The notes: generated from the letters alone by a model not told the origin. Shown: positions 51,259 to 60,834, counted from the stretch's first letter. The stretch is 64,000 nt of DNA from Streptomyces zhihengii (GCF_016919245.1 NZ_JAFEJA010000001.1:2170001-2234000), one strand, 5' to 3'. A program made the numbers and translations.

Positions 51259-53838
51259 ATGGGGGATTCCTACGTCACCGACATCGCCGAGCACCCGGCC
51301 TGCGCGGTGCTGCTGTCCGCCTGGCAGTCACCCGACGCCGAGCGGCGGCGGGCGATGGTCGAAGGGCTCGGCATTCCCGGCCCCATCGCGCTGCGCAGCC
51401 GCTACCGCATGCTGCTGGACCCCCAGGCCCCCGCGGGGCCGTGGAACCCGGGGCTCACGCCGGAGAGCTGGGCGCGGCAGCTGCGGCTGGAGACCGAGGG
51501 CGACAACGCGGTGCGGTCCGGCGCGCTCACCGTCGCGCGGGACGCCTTCCGCGCCCTTCTGGCCGAGGCGCCCCCCGACCGGCCGCGTGTGGCCGCCGTC
51601 CACGCCCACCTCGGGCTCGGCAAGGTCGCCATGGAGCGGAACGACATCGAGTCCGCGGCCGAGCACTTCGCACGGGCGTCGGCCGCGGCCGACGCGTCGC
51701 GCTACCGCTTCGGACGGGCGCAGACGCTGGTCCACTGGGCGTACATGACCCTGTGGCACCACTCCGCCGAACTCGCTCTGGACCAGTTCCAGGAGGCGGC
51801 CTCCATCGCCGGGGCCCTCGACGACCCGGTGTTCCAGGGCAACGCCCAGCTCGGCGCGGCCGAGTGCGCGGAGCGGCTCGGCCAGCTGGACCGCATGGAG
51901 CGGCACGGCAAGGACGCCTACGCCACGTTCGTCTCCGTCCACTCGGCGCACGGCCAGGGCAACGCGGCCCAGCGGCTGGCCGGCTGGCTGCACCGCCGGG
52001 GCAGGCACGCCGAGGCCTGGGAATGGCTCGACCTGGCGCTGGCCGCCTTCCGGCAGGACGGCAACCCGACGGGCCTGGCCAATCTGCACTCGCTGCGCGG
52101 TGACCTCCTGCTGGACGAACGCCGCTTCGCGGAGGCGGGCGACGAGCACGGCAGGGCTCTCGAACTCGCCACGTCCGCCGGCCTGTCGCGGGCGCGCGCC
52201 CACGCCGTGCACGACCTGGGCCGCACGGCACGCGGGCTGGGCGACTGGCCCGGGGCGGTCGCGCTGTTCACCCGGTCCCTGCGGGAGTACCGGGACCTCG
52301 GCGACCTGCTCGGCATGTCCAACGCCTTCGGCAAGCTGGCCGAGGCACAGGAGAAGTGCGGCTCCGCGGACGAGGCGTTACGTACCTGGCGCGAAGCCGT
52401 CGTGGAGGTCGAGCACTACCGCGCCGACCACCAGGAGGACCGCTTCCAGGAGGAGTACCGGCGACGCTTCCGCGGCATCTACGGCGGAGCGCTGTCCGCG
52501 GCCGAGCAGCACCGCTCCCCCGAGACCTTCGCCGTGGTGGCCGACTTCCTGGCCGGCCGCCGGCTGGCGGGACTGCTGGAGGCGAGCAGTGCCGCGCCGG
52601 CCGGCGAGGCACCGGACCGGCTGCGGGAACTGCTCGCCGGAGCGGACCGCGGACTGCTGGCCCACCGGCGCGCCGCAGGGCCGGACGCCGACGGCACGCG
52701 CCGTGAGAGCCGCATCCGCCGGCTGGGCGCGTTCGACACCCGGCAGGACACCGGGGCCCCGGCGGACAAGTCCCTCGACGACCTGCTCGCCGCGGTGTAC
52801 CTCCCCCCGGCCGACGAGGGCGGCGCCCTGCTGGGGGCGCTGCCCGACGGATGCCACGCCCTCCAGCTCCTCCTCGACCCGGTGGAGGAGGAGCTGGTGC
52901 GCTGGCTGTGGAAGCCCCCGGGAGGCAAGGCCGCCCTGGGCAGCTTCCGGCTGACGCCGCCCGCCCTGGACCTGCTGTCCGTCCTGCGGTCCGGTGATCG
53001 GGCGGCCGAACGCCAGGCGCTGACGGCCGAGGACCTACGACCGCTGTCCGCCCCCCTGCTCCCGGCGCCGCTCACCACGGCCCTCCTCGGGGCCGGCCCG
53101 CACGACCTGCTGATCCTCCCGGCCGGCGAGCTCTGGCGGGTGCCGTGGGGCGCCCTGCCGCTGCCGGACGGCCGGCTTCTCGGCGAGGTGTCGCACTTCG
53201 TGGTCTGCCCCTCGCTGACCATCCAGCGGCAACTGGCCACACGCGAGGGCGCCACGGACGGCCCGCGCGTCCCCGTCGACGTCGACGTGTGGCGCAGCCC
53301 GCTCGTGAAGCACCACCCCATGGAGCTGTTCCGGGACCACCGGTGGAACCCCCGGCGGCTCACCTCGGCGGCCGAGGCCCGCGACGCGGTCTGCGAGGGG
53401 CGCACGCTCATGGTGCTGACCGGGCACGGCAGGCCCCGCCCCGAGACCCGTCACTACCTCGAACTCGACCGGGACACCTGGCTGCTGCCCACCGACCTGC
53501 TCGGCCGTCGCCCGCCCCGGCGACTGGCCCTGATCGCCTGCTGGGGCAGCACCTCCCCGGGCCGTGCGCCCGGCGACCCGATCAGCATCGCGACCCTGGC
53601 GCTGGCCGGAGGCTCCGACGAGGTACTGGCCACCGTGGGGGAACTGGGCGATTCCGCGCCCGCGACCCGGTACGTGGAGATGGTGCTGAACGCGCTGCCC
53701 GAGCACGGCATGGCGGCGGCGGTGCACCGGGCCACGCGCCGCTTCCTCAGCCGCCGCGAGTACCGCTCGCTTCCGGTGCTCGACTGGGCCCCCCTCGTCC
53801 CCATCGGCACCCACCGACCCACCGGAGGCCGGCCATGA
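51259..53838 (+). CDS. TPR-CHAT caspase-like protease
   Basis: An 859-aa protein. Residues about 75-420 are tetratricopeptide repeats ([40 protein letters not shown]). The C-terminal 270 residues are a CHAT domain: [20 protein letters not shown], catalytic His723 in VLTGHGRP, and catalytic Cys761 in IACWGS. CHAT proteases are caspase relatives used in Craspase, gasdermin operons and signalling. TPRs probably sense a partner or peptide. ATG 51259 follows GGGGGGA. It overlaps the zinc-ribbon gene by 4 nt; a membrane protein follows, so cleavage of that partner is plausible. Confidence 0.9.
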   Translation: MGDSYVTDIAEHPACAVLLSAWQSPDAERRRAMVEGLGIPGPIALRSRYRMLLDPQAPAGPWNPGLTPESWARQLRLETEGDNAVRSGALTVARDAFRALLAEAPPDRPRVAAVHAHLGLGKVAMERNDIESAAEHFARASAAADASRYRFGRAQTLVHWAYMTLWHHSAELALDQFQEAASIAGALDDPVFQGNAQLGAAECAERLGQLDRMERHGKDAYATFVSVHSAHGQGNAAQRLAGWLHRRGRHAEAWEWLDLALAAFRQDGNPTGLANLHSLRGDLLLDERRFAEAGDEHGRALELATSAGLSRARAHAVHDLGRTARGLGDWPGAVALFTRSLREYRDLGDLLGMSNAFGKLAEAQEKCGSADEALRTWREAVVEVEHYRADHQEDRFQEEYRRRFRGIYGGALSAAEQHRSPETFAVVADFLAGRRLAGLLEASSAAPAGEAPDRLRELLAGADRGLLAHRRAAGPDADGTRRESRIRRLGAFDTRQDTGAPADKSLDDLLAAVYLPPADEGGALLGALPDGCHALQLLLDPVEEELVRWLWKPPGGKAALGSFRLTPPALDLLSVLRSGDRAAERQALTAEDLRPLSAPLLPAPLTTALLGAGPHDLLILPAGELWRVPWGALPLPDGRLLGEVSHFVVCPSLTIQRQLATREGATDGPRVPVDVDVWRSPLVKHHPMELFRDHRWNPRRLTSAAEARDAVCEGRTLMVLTGHGRPRPETRHYLELDRDTWLLPTDLLGRRPPRRLALIACWGSTSPGRAPGDPISIATLALAGGSDEVLATVGELGDSAPATRYVEMVLNALPEHGMAAAVHRATRRFLSRREYRSLPVLDWAPLVPIGTHRPTGGRP

Positions 53839-54215
53839 CCACCCGCCCGCACCAGGCACTCGCCTACGAGCTCGACGAGCCCCTGGCCTACCGGTGGACC
53901 GACACCGCCTTCGACATGTGCACCGCGGACGACCCCGGGCTCACGGTGGCCGTGGAGCATTCCGCGGGGATCACCCGGGTGGTCGTCAGCGGATTCTGCC
54001 CCCGGTGCCTGGGAGAGATATCCGGCGAGGAGATCCTGACCGCCGCCGGCGAGAAGGGTGTCCTCGGCGACGGCACGGCGGGCACGCCGGATCTCTTCAC
54101 CCGTGTCCTGGTGACCTGCAACTGCGAGCTCGGTCACGAGAACCGGCCCGCGGACGTGAAGACCGGCTGCGGCATCACCTTCGCCGTCGAGGTGTTCCGG
54201 GACGACCTCGCATGA
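53835..54215 (+). CDS. small zinc-ribbon protein in the CHAT operon
   Basis: A 126-aa protein with Cys pairs FCPRCLGEI (about 54-62) and TCNCELGH with a later CGI, typical of a zinc ribbon or treble clef. No family recognised. It overlaps both neighbours by ATGA, so expression ratio to the protease is fixed. Could be an adaptor or substrate of the CHAT protease. Confidence 0.75.
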   Translation: MTTRPHQALAYELDEPLAYRWTDTAFDMCTADDPGLTVAVEHSAGITRVVVSGFCPRCLGEISGEEILTAAGEKGVLGDGTAGTPDLFTRVLVTCNCELGHENRPADVKTGCGITFAVEVFRDDLA

Positions 54216-54883
54216 CGCCAGCGGAGCGCTACCGGAGGCCGGCCGCTCCCCCGAGCGAGCGCGAACTCGCCGAGGACAGGGCCTGGCGGCAGTACACGGA
54301 GGAGTCCCTGGCCCGGGCACAGTCCAGCGCAGAGCAGTGGCGCACCGGACTGGGGCTGCTGGTGACGGTGATGGCCGCCGGACTGATGCTGGGCGGGCCC
54401 GGCAGGATGGCCGACCTGCGCCCCGAATGGCGCGCCGTCCTGACCGCCGGTCTGGGAATCGGATTCGTCGTGGCACTGTGCGGTCTGTGGGCCGCCTCGC
54501 GTGCCGCCGCGGCAGGGGGTTCGGGCCCCGCCGACCGCGACCGGGTGCGCGCCGCCCACGGCGGCCTCGCCGCCTACAAGGCGGCCGTGGCGGCGCGCGG
54601 CTGGCGGGACATCCGCAGAGCACGCATCGCGCTGCTGGTCTCCGTGCCGCTGATCGTCACCATGACGCTGACGTCCTGGTGGCTCCCCCGCGAGTCCCCG
54701 GCGCCCGCCAACGGACCGAACCCCCGCGTCCTCGTCGTCACCCCCGGTGCGGTCCGCTGCGGCGAACTGACCGGTACCGGGGCCGTCCTGACCGTCCGCC
54801 CGGCCGGCGGATCCGGCGCTCCGCAGCGGATCCCGGTCACCCGGATCCGGTCCTTGACGGTGGTGCAGTCCTGCCCGCCATGA
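54212..54883 (+). CDS. membrane protein in the CHAT operon
   Basis: A 223-aa protein with three hydrophobic helices: about 51-68 (LGLLVTVMAAGLMLGG), 80-100 (LTAGLGIGFVVALCGLWAAS) and 142-160 (IALLVSVPLIVTMTLTSWWL). The N-terminal 48 residues are charged and helical, in the cytosol by the positive-inside rule; the last 60 residues form a small outer domain with two cysteines. No homology to gasdermin was seen. Candidate effector or target of the CHAT protease (inference). ATGA overlaps on both sides. Confidence 0.75.
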   Translation: MTPAERYRRPAAPPSERELAEDRAWRQYTEESLARAQSSAEQWRTGLGLLVTVMAAGLMLGGPGRMADLRPEWRAVLTAGLGIGFVVALCGLWAASRAAAAGGSGPADRDRVRAAHGGLAAYKAAVAARGWRDIRRARIALLVSVPLIVTMTLTSWWLPRESPAPANGPNPRVLVVTPGAVRCGELTGTGAVLTVRPAGGSGAPQRIPVTRIRSLTVVQSCPP

Positions 54884-55008
54884 CCACGCGCGCCCCCCGG
54901 CGCACAGCCGCACCGGAGCCCGGGAGGAGCGCCGCCGTGAGCAGACCGAGCAGGGCCGGCTGCACACGGCAGGAGACGTACACGGTCGACACGACGCGCA
55001 CGGGCTGA
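54880..55008 (+). CDS. possible 42-residue peptide
   Basis: ATG overlaps the membrane-protein stop as ATGA, the same coupling used by the two preceding genes. The peptide is Arg/Thr/Ala-rich with one cysteine. It may be real because of the coupling, or a chance frame. No ribosome site of its own. Confidence 0.3.
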   Translation: MTTRAPRRTAAPEPGRSAAVSRPSRAGCTRQETYTVDTTRTG

Positions 55009-55043
55009 GCGAGGGCCGTTCGCCCGGGGCACCTCGCCCCCGC

Positions 55044-56297
55044 TCACCCCTCCGCCCGGAGCGCGGCCGGTGTGACGGTGCGCAGGAACGGGACGACGGT
55101 CGCGGCCGCGAGCAGCGCGAGCACCACGAACGCGGCCCGTGGGGAGACGAGTTCGCCGATCACGCCAGCCAGTCCCGCGCCCAGCGGCATCGCCCCCCAG
55201 CCGAACAGGCGGGACGCCGCGCCGAACCGGCCGAGCAGTCCGTCGGGGACCAGACGCTGCCCGATGGTGCGGGAGTTGACCGTCCACAGCGTGCCGCCCA
55301 TCCCGCCGAGGAAGGCGCCGGCGGCCACGGCCCAGGTCTGCGTGGTCAGGGCCGGCAGGGCGGCCATCGCCGCCGTGCCGAGGAGGTCGGCGAACATCGC
55401 CCAGCGGACGCCGAGGAGCCGGTTCACCGCGGTGACGGCGAGGGCACCGGTGAGCCCGCCGACGCCGAGGGCGCTGAGCACCAGTCCGTACTCGCCGGCG
55501 TCGAGCCCCATCTCCTGCTTCGCGTACAGCGGGATCAGCGCGAGCCAGCCGCCCCAGACCGCGCACAGCGCGGTCAGGACGAGCGACATCGTGCGCAGCA
55601 GGTGGTGCCGCCACAGGAAACGGAGTCCTTCGGCGATGCGGGCGTTGACGGAGGCGGGGGCGGCGGTGCCGCGCTCGGCGCGGAAGCGGCCCGCGAGGAA
55701 CGGCAGGGCGAGGGCGGCAACGGCGTACGCGATCCAGGTGGCGCCCAGCGCCAGACCCGTGCCGGCGGCCATCAGCAGGCCCCCGGCGAACGGTCCCGCG
55801 AACTCCTGGCAGACCGTCTCGGCCCCGGACATCCAGGCGTTGACGCGGCCCCGGGCCTCCCTCGGCACTGCGGCGGGTACGAGGGCGGGGCCCGCCGTGC
55901 CGGCGATCACGTCGGCCACGCCGAGGACCGCGCCGGCGAGCAGCAGCTGGGGCAGCGAGAGGCCGCCGCCGGCCGCCGCGGCGGCGAGCCAGCCGACCGC
56001 GGCGAGCCGCAGGGCGTTCGCGGCCCACAGCAGGCGGCGCCGGTCCAGGCGGTCCACGAGGACGCCCACGTGCAGGGCGATCAGCAGCCAGGGCGCGGTG
56101 AGGGTCAGCGAGACGGCCGCGACCCTGGCGGGGGAATCGGTCAGCTCGGCGGCGAGCATCGGAAGGGCCATCTTCAGCACGCCGTCGGCGAGATTGGTGG
56201 CGGCGGTGAAGGCGACGAGCACGGCGGTGTTGCGCCGCGCGGGGGGCCGCTCCGGCGCCGCCCCTGCCGCCCCTGCGCCCCGCGTCGCTGTCGCCAT
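55044..56297 (-). CDS. MFS transporter (drug-exporter type)
   Basis: A 417-aa protein with about 12 membrane helices beginning TAVLVAFTAATNLADGVLKM. The loop LVDRLDRRRLLWAANALRLA is the cytoplasmic motif A-like segment between helices 2 and 3. It belongs to the enterobactin/macrolide-exporter-like part of the family. Substrate unknown. The much longer frame is a shadow; ATG 56297 has a G-rich ribosome site. Divergent from a CGNR regulator, which probably controls it. Confidence 0.88.
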   Translation of the reverse strand: MATATRGAGAAGAAPERPPARRNTAVLVAFTAATNLADGVLKMALPMLAAELTDSPARVAAVSLTLTAPWLLIALHVGVLVDRLDRRRLLWAANALRLAAVGWLAAAAAGGGLSLPQLLLAGAVLGVADVIAGTAGPALVPAAVPREARGRVNAWMSGAETVCQEFAGPFAGGLLMAAGTGLALGATWIAYAVAALALPFLAGRFRAERGTAAPASVNARIAEGLRFLWRHHLLRTMSLVLTALCAVWGGWLALIPLYAKQEMGLDAGEYGLVLSALGVGGLTGALAVTAVNRLLGVRWAMFADLLGTAAMAALPALTTQTWAVAAGAFLGGMGGTLWTVNSRTIGQRLVPDGLLGRFGAASRLFGWGAMPLGAGLAGVIGELVSPRAAFVVLALLAAATVVPFLRTVTPAALRAEG

Positions 56298-56368
56298 CCC
56301 CGCCCCCACTAACCGTCTATCCCGTTGACCGGTGAGACGAGCGTGGCATGACGCACCCTCCCGCCGCA

Positions 56369-56390
56369 ACCGGCTAAACGGATAGCCGGT
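56369..56390. promoter_or_regulatory. operator-like palindrome between MFS and CGNR genes
   Basis: ACCGGCTA (56369-56376) and TAGCCGGT (56383-56390), 6-nt spacer. The spacing suits a dimeric repressor; the CGNR protein is the likely binder. Just upstream, TAACCGTCTATCC (56310-56322) resembles a related site in the other direction. Confidence 0.5.
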
Positions 56391-56441
56391 AGACTGGTGG
56401 ATGGATTCGGCCACCGACCAACCGACCCGAGGACGGGACGC

Positions 56442-56999
56442 ATGCTCGAACAGCCCTCCGCGGCGGCGCTGGTGGAGGCGTTCGCCAACACGGTCGACGT
56501 GGAGGAGGCGAGCGACGAGATCGCCACCGCCCAGGCACTCGCCTCCTGGCTGCACGACCGGGGGCTCCGGGACACGCCGGATCCCCTGCCGGACACCGCG
56601 CACCGGGCGTACCTGGCCCTGCGTGCGGGCATCCGCGAGCGGCTCGGCGCGCACGTCGGCGACACCCCCGACGAAGCCCTGCTGACCGCCGCGGACGCGG
56701 TGCTCGCCGAGCACCCCGTCCAGGTCACCGCCGACGGGAGGCTGACTCCGGCGCCCGGCCTGCCCGCCGCGCGGGAGCCCCTGGCCCGTCTCGCCATCGC
56801 CTGGAGCGAGCTGACGACCACGGGGGACGCCGCACGCCTCAAGCGGTGCGCGGAGCACACCTGCGGCTGGGTGTTCTGGGACGTGTCGAAGAACCGCAGC
56901 CGCCGCTGGTGCTCGATGAAGGTGTGCGGCAACCGCAGCAAGTCCCGCGCCTACGCGGCCCGCACACGGGCCACCGCGGGGCGCGACAACCAGCCCTGA
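56442..56999 (+). CDS. CGNR zinc-finger transcriptional regulator (ABATE domain)
   Basis: A 185-aa protein from ATG 56442 (GAGG 9 nt upstream). The N-terminal ABATE-type ligand-sensing domain opens LVEAFANTVDVEEASDEIAT. The C-terminal zinc finger has LKRCAEHTCGWVFWDVSKNR and WCSMKVCGNRSKSRAYAART with the name-giving CGNR. Probably controls the divergent exporter. A GTG at 56397 opens the frame but lacks a ribosome site. Confidence 0.9.
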   Translation: MLEQPSAAALVEAFANTVDVEEASDEIATAQALASWLHDRGLRDTPDPLPDTAHRAYLALRAGIRERLGAHVGDTPDEALLTAADAVLAEHPVQVTADGRLTPAPGLPAAREPLARLAIAWSELTTTGDAARLKRCAEHTCGWVFWDVSKNRSRRWCSMKVCGNRSKSRAYAARTRATAGRDNQP

Positions 57000-57053
57000 T
57001 CCAGAGGCGGTTGGAGACACCTGGCGCCTCGACGCACTCTGGCGCCGCCACCG

Positions 57054-57091
57054 CCCCGGTGCTTGACTGGCGCCCCGGTGCTTGACCGGCG
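57054..57091. repeat. 19-bp tandem duplication upstream of the ArsR-like gene
   Basis: CCCCGGTGCTTGACTGGCG and CCCCGGTGCTTGACCGGCG are directly adjacent. Each holds TTGAC, a possible -35 box, so the duplication might double a promoter element. Confidence 0.5.
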
Positions 57092-57191
57092 CCCCGCCTC
57101 TCCCTCCGCCCACCGGGAGCCCCGGGGGACCGCTTCGCCACGCGCTCCCCCGCCGCACCGCCCACCGCCCCCGCCCTCCGACGGAGCGCCC

Positions 57192-58205
57192 ATGCTGCGG
57201 ATCCACTTCACGCCCGAGGACATGACGCGTGTCAGGGTGGCCAAGGGACCGGACTTCCTGTGGGAGATCACCAACAGCGTGCAGACGCTGCAACGCAGGG
57301 ACGGCGAACGGGTGTTCGGCGACTGGCGCCGGTGGGTGCGGTCGAGGCCGCCGGAGAGCCGGCGGCTGCTCTCCCCGCTGCTGCCTCCGTACGGCTACTC
57401 GCCGGACTTCCTCACACCGGCCTCCGGGGACCACGGCACCCTCCAGGCAGCCGTGGACGCCCTGCTCGGAACACCGCTCACCAGGCTGCGCACGGAGCTG
57501 ACGCTGCTCGCGCGCTCCAGGCGGCTGCCGGGCTGGACCCGTGCGCTCGCGGAAGGGGACAGGGAGGTCCTGGCACGGCTCGGGAACGCCGTCGCCTCCT
57601 ACCAGGCGGAGGTGCTCGTCCCGCACTGGCGGCACGTCCGGGCCGGTGTCGAGGCGGACCGGGCCCACCGGCTGCGGAGCCTGATGGACGGCGGCACCGA
57701 GGGACTCCTCGCGAGCCTCGGCCCGCACGCCCGCTGGCGCCCGCCCGTCCTGGAGGTGGCCTGCCCGGTCGATCAGCACCTGCGTCTGGCGGGGCGCGGG
57801 CTCGTGCTCCAGCCGTCGTTCTTCTGCTGGCCCGCTCCCACCACACTGGCGGACGGGGCGCTGCCACCCGTCCTGGTCCACCCGATCCGCCACACGGACG
57901 GCTGGGCCTCTCCGTCACGGGAGGCGCACGCGCAGGACCGTCTCGGGCTCCTCATCGGCCGGACCCGCGCGGAGCTGCTGCGGGCCGCGCGGAACGGCTG
58001 CTCCACCGTGGAGGCCGCCCGCATGCTCCAGGTGACGCACCCCGCGGTGAGCCAGCACATGAACGTGCTGCGCGCCGCCGGCCTCGTCACCACGGTCCGC
58101 ACCGCAGGCCGGGCGTTCCACCTCGTGACGGCCGAAGGACGCGCCCTGCTGTCCGCCGAGCACCGGGGTCCCGGAGCCGAACCGGCCGCCGGAGGCGGCC
58201 CGTAA
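57192..58205 (+). CDS. ArsR/SmtB-like winged-helix regulator with long N-terminal domain
   Basis: A 337-aa protein. Residues 1-245 form a domain opening MLRIHFTPEDMTRVRVAKGP, commonly seen as DUF5937 in Streptomyces regulators. The C-terminal winged helix (about 265-325) has CSTVEAARMLQVTHPAVSQH and VLRAAGLV. No metal-binding cysteine pair is visible in the helix. Target unknown. CGGAG precedes the ATG. Confidence 0.85.
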   Translation: MLRIHFTPEDMTRVRVAKGPDFLWEITNSVQTLQRRDGERVFGDWRRWVRSRPPESRRLLSPLLPPYGYSPDFLTPASGDHGTLQAAVDALLGTPLTRLRTELTLLARSRRLPGWTRALAEGDREVLARLGNAVASYQAEVLVPHWRHVRAGVEADRAHRLRSLMDGGTEGLLASLGPHARWRPPVLEVACPVDQHLRLAGRGLVLQPSFFCWPAPTTLADGALPPVLVHPIRHTDGWASPSREAHAQDRLGLLIGRTRAELLRAARNGCSTVEAARMLQVTHPAVSQHMNVLRAAGLVTTVRTAGRAFHLVTAEGRALLSAEHRGPGAEPAAGGGP

Positions 58206-58274
58206 GCCTGGACTTACAGGACTTGCACCCCCTTCCGGCGGGCCCACACGCTGTCTGACACCACCGCGTCCGGT

Positions 58275-58299
58275 GGGGGCGCGGCCCCGAGGCGCCCCC
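58275..58299 (+). terminator. hairpin after the ArsR-like gene
   Basis: GGGGGCGC (58275-58282) pairs with GCGCCCCC (58292-58299), 9-nt loop. It lies between the regulator stop and the esterase start and probably separates the two units. Confidence 0.5.
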
Positions 58300-58330
58300 T
58301 TCCACGAGGCCTCTTCCCACAGGAGCCCCG

Positions 58331-59395
58331 ATGCACAGGCGAAACGCCACCCCGCCGCCGGCGCGTCACCCGGACACCCCGCCCCCTTCCTCGCCGGAGG
58401 TCACGTTGAGCACCCACCACCCCACCCGCAGGAACGTCATGAGGGCCGCTGCCGGACTCACCGCGGCGACCGCCCTCGGCGCGGGAGGCGTCCTGGCGTC
58501 GGCCGCCGCCGCCCACGCCGTCGGCGACGGATTCGGCCTGCGCATCGTGGACCGGGGCGAGGCCGATCCCCGGATGCGCTACTACCGCTTCGCCACCTCG
58601 GCCATCGGCTGGAACCCCGGGGTCAACGTGCTGCTGCCGGACGGCTACCACACCTCGGGCCGCCGGTACCCGGTCCTGTACCTGTTCCACGGCGGCGGCA
58701 CCGACCAGGACTTCATCACCTTCGACCGGATGGGCATCCGCGCGTGGACGGCGGGCAAGCCGCTCATCGTCGTGATGCCGGACGGGGGCCACGCGGGCTG
58801 GTACTCCAACCCGGTCGGCTCCAACGTCGGTCCCCGCAACTGGGAGACCTTCCACATCGCGCAACTGCTGCCGTGGATCGACGCCAACTTCCGCACGTAC
58901 GCGGAGTACGACGGCCGGGCCGTCTCGGGCTTCTCGATGGGCGGCTTCGGCGCGCTGAAGTACGCGGCCAAGTACTACGGCCACTTCGCCTCGGTCAGCT
59001 CGCACTCCGGCCCGGCCAGCCTGCGCCGCGACGGCGGTCTCGTCGTCCACTGGGCCAACCTCTCCTCGGCGGCCGTCGAACTGGGCGGGGGCACGGTCTA
59101 CGGCGCACCGCTGTGGGACGAGGCGCGCGTCAGCGCGGACAATCCGGTGCAGCGTGTGGAGAGTTACCGGCACAAGCGGGTGTTCCTGGTGGCGGGCACC
59201 AGCCCGGACCCGGTCAACTGGTTCGACACCGTCAACGAGACACAGGTCCTGGCGGGGCAGCGGGAGTTCCGGTCCGTGCTCGGCTCCGCCGGGATACCGC
59301 ACGAGTGGCACGAGGTCCCGGGCGGGCACTTCGTCCGCCCCGACCTCTTCCGCCGGGATCTGGACGGGATCGTCGCCCGTCTCCGCAAGGCCTGA
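58331..59395 (+). CDS. secreted esterase (antigen-85/Esterase-D-like alpha/beta hydrolase)
   Basis: A 354-aa protein. A long N-region precedes a Tat-like signal (TRRNVMRAAAGLTAATALGA) ending near AAAAHA (about 58-62). The mature hydrolase has YLFHGGGTDQDF, nucleophile Ser202 in GFSMGGFGA, and a likely catalytic His in VPGGHF. Members hydrolyse acyl esters, including feruloyl or acetyl groups on plant polymers and mycolyl esters. AGGAG lies 6 nt upstream of the ATG. The next gene is also Tat-type secreted. Confidence 0.87.
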   Translation: MHRRNATPPPARHPDTPPPSSPEVTLSTHHPTRRNVMRAAAGLTAATALGAGGVLASAAAAHAVGDGFGLRIVDRGEADPRMRYYRFATSAIGWNPGVNVLLPDGYHTSGRRYPVLYLFHGGGTDQDFITFDRMGIRAWTAGKPLIVVMPDGGHAGWYSNPVGSNVGPRNWETFHIAQLLPWIDANFRTYAEYDGRAVSGFSMGGFGALKYAAKYYGHFASVSSHSGPASLRRDGGLVVHWANLSSAAVELGGGTVYGAPLWDEARVSADNPVQRVESYRHKRVFLVAGTSPDPVNWFDTVNETQVLAGQREFRSVLGSAGIPHEWHEVPGGHFVRPDLFRRDLDGIVARLRKA

Positions 59396-59430
59396 CCTCT
59401 CGCCCTCCGTCCACGCACCGGGAGCCCGTC

Positions 59431-60552
59431 ATGCAGCCACCGTCACCGCGCCGCCCCGCCCGCCCGGGGACCGGGTCCGCCCCGTCCCCCGCCGGCACCG
59501 GTCCGAGCCGCCGGACGCTGCTGCGCACCGCCGCCGGCGGGCTCCCGCTGGCGGGCCTGGGTCTCGCCGCCCCCCGCGCGGGCGCGGCTCCGCGCATCAC
59601 CGGCACGAAGGTGCGCGACCTCACCGGGCCCGCGCAGACGGGGCGGTTCGCCGCGCCGTGGACCGACCTGGGCATCCCGGCGCGCTGCCCCGACGGGTCG
59701 ATGCTCCTCGTCTGCGGCGACACCTTCGACGGCGGCGGAGTCGGCGGCCCCGACTGGCGCTCGCCCGTGGGGCTGCGCTCCTCGAACGCGGCACCGGAAG
59801 CGCTCCTCGTCGACGGCGCCGTGGGCGGCTCGCGCGCCGTCGGCCTGGTCCCGGAGGGCCACACGGGCGGTACGACCGCCCTCCCCTCCGACGTGTTCAC
59901 CGTCGGGACGACGATGTACATGCACCTGATGCGCGGGGTGATCCACCGGACCCACCACACCGACTTCTGGCGGTCCGACGACAACGGCGCGACATGGCAC
60001 TACCTCTGCCAGTGGCCGGGCGACCTGCACGGCGGACAGTTCCAGCAGAAGACCTACGCGGTCGCGGACGACGGCTGGTGCTACGTCCTGTCGACCGCCT
60101 TCAACCGGGAGACGACCTCCGGCCTGCTCCTCCACCGGGTGCCCCAGCACGCGCTGGGAGACCCCGCGGCCTACCAGCCCTGGGGCTACGCGGGCGGCCG
60201 CTGGGCCTGGGGCAACCCGCCGACGTCGGTGACCCGCGCCCGCCGGTGGGGCGAGATCTGCTTCCGTGCGATGGGCGGCGGATACCTGCTCAGCTGGCTG
60301 AACATGAGCCCGCTGGACATCCGGGCCCAGATCTTCGCCCTGCCGACCTCGAACCTCTTCACCGCACCGGAACAGACCATGATCGTCCCCACGGTGCCCG
60401 GACGGGAGACCGGCAACGCGGTGGCGAGTCCGTACGGGGGTTTCGTCGTCCCCGGCTCGGCCTTCGACGACCTCCATCTGACCGTCAGCCAGTGGTACGG
60501 CGACCAGGACTACCGGGTGATGCAGTACCGGGTGAACGGCCTCACCGGGTGA
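59431..60552 (+). CDS. secreted DUF4185-domain protein
   Basis: A 373-aa protein with a twin-arginine signal SRRTLLRTAAGGLPLAGLGL (about 26-45). The DUF4185 beta-propeller follows: WTDLGIPARCPDGSMLLVCG with DTFDGGG, then SDDNGATWHYLCQWPGDLHG. The fold is sialidase/GH43-like and members are presumed secreted glycan-active enzymes; activity is unproven. GGGAG precedes the ATG by 7 nt. The last six codons are duplicated just past the stop (60540-60569). Confidence 0.82.
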   Translation: MQPPSPRRPARPGTGSAPSPAGTGPSRRTLLRTAAGGLPLAGLGLAAPRAGAAPRITGTKVRDLTGPAQTGRFAAPWTDLGIPARCPDGSMLLVCGDTFDGGGVGGPDWRSPVGLRSSNAAPEALLVDGAVGGSRAVGLVPEGHTGGTTALPSDVFTVGTTMYMHLMRGVIHRTHHTDFWRSDDNGATWHYLCQWPGDLHGGQFQQKTYAVADDGWCYVLSTAFNRETTSGLLLHRVPQHALGDPAAYQPWGYAGGRWAWGNPPTSVTRARRWGEICFRAMGGGYLLSWLNMSPLDIRAQIFALPTSNLFTAPEQTMIVPTVPGRETGNAVASPYGGFVVPGSAFDDLHLTVSQWYGDQDYRVMQYRVNGLTG

Positions 60553-60575
60553 ACGGGCTCACCGGCTGACGCCGC

Positions 60576-60617
60576 GGACCGTCACCACGCGGGGCCCGGA
60601 CGCGCGTGAGACGGTCC
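60576..60617. terminator. bidirectional terminator between convergent genes
   Basis: Nested stems GGACCGTC/GACGGTCC (60576-60583, 60610-60617) and CACGCG/CGCGTG (60586-60591, 60603-60608) make an extended hairpin. Confidence 0.6.
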
Positions 60618-60645
60618 CTCTCGCCGCGGGAACCAGGATCCGGGG

Positions 60646-60834
60646 TCAGACCCGCGCGGCGTAGGCGACGAAGTCGGCCCACGAGGCGGCGGACAGGGCG
60701 AGTTCGGGGCTCTGCCGGTCCTTGGAGTCCCGGACGTGGACCGCCCGCGCGCCCCGGGCCACCTCGACACAGTCGTCTCCGTCGGAACCGCTGTGGCTGC
60801 TCTTGAACCAGACCCGTTCGTCGGTGCTGCTCAT
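60646..60834 (-). CDS. DUF397 protein
   Basis: A 62-aa protein with the family pattern WFKSSHSGSDGDDCVEVA, VHVRDSKD and WADFVAYA. DUF397 genes accompany XRE/DUF5753 regulators in Streptomyces; the pair resembles a toxin-antitoxin-like or regulator-partner module (for example BldB/AbaA-like systems). Its ATG overlaps the regulator stop by 4 nt. Confidence 0.93.
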   Translation of the reverse strand: MSSTDERVWFKSSHSGSDGDDCVEVARGARAVHVRDSKDRQSPELALSAASWADFVAYAARV

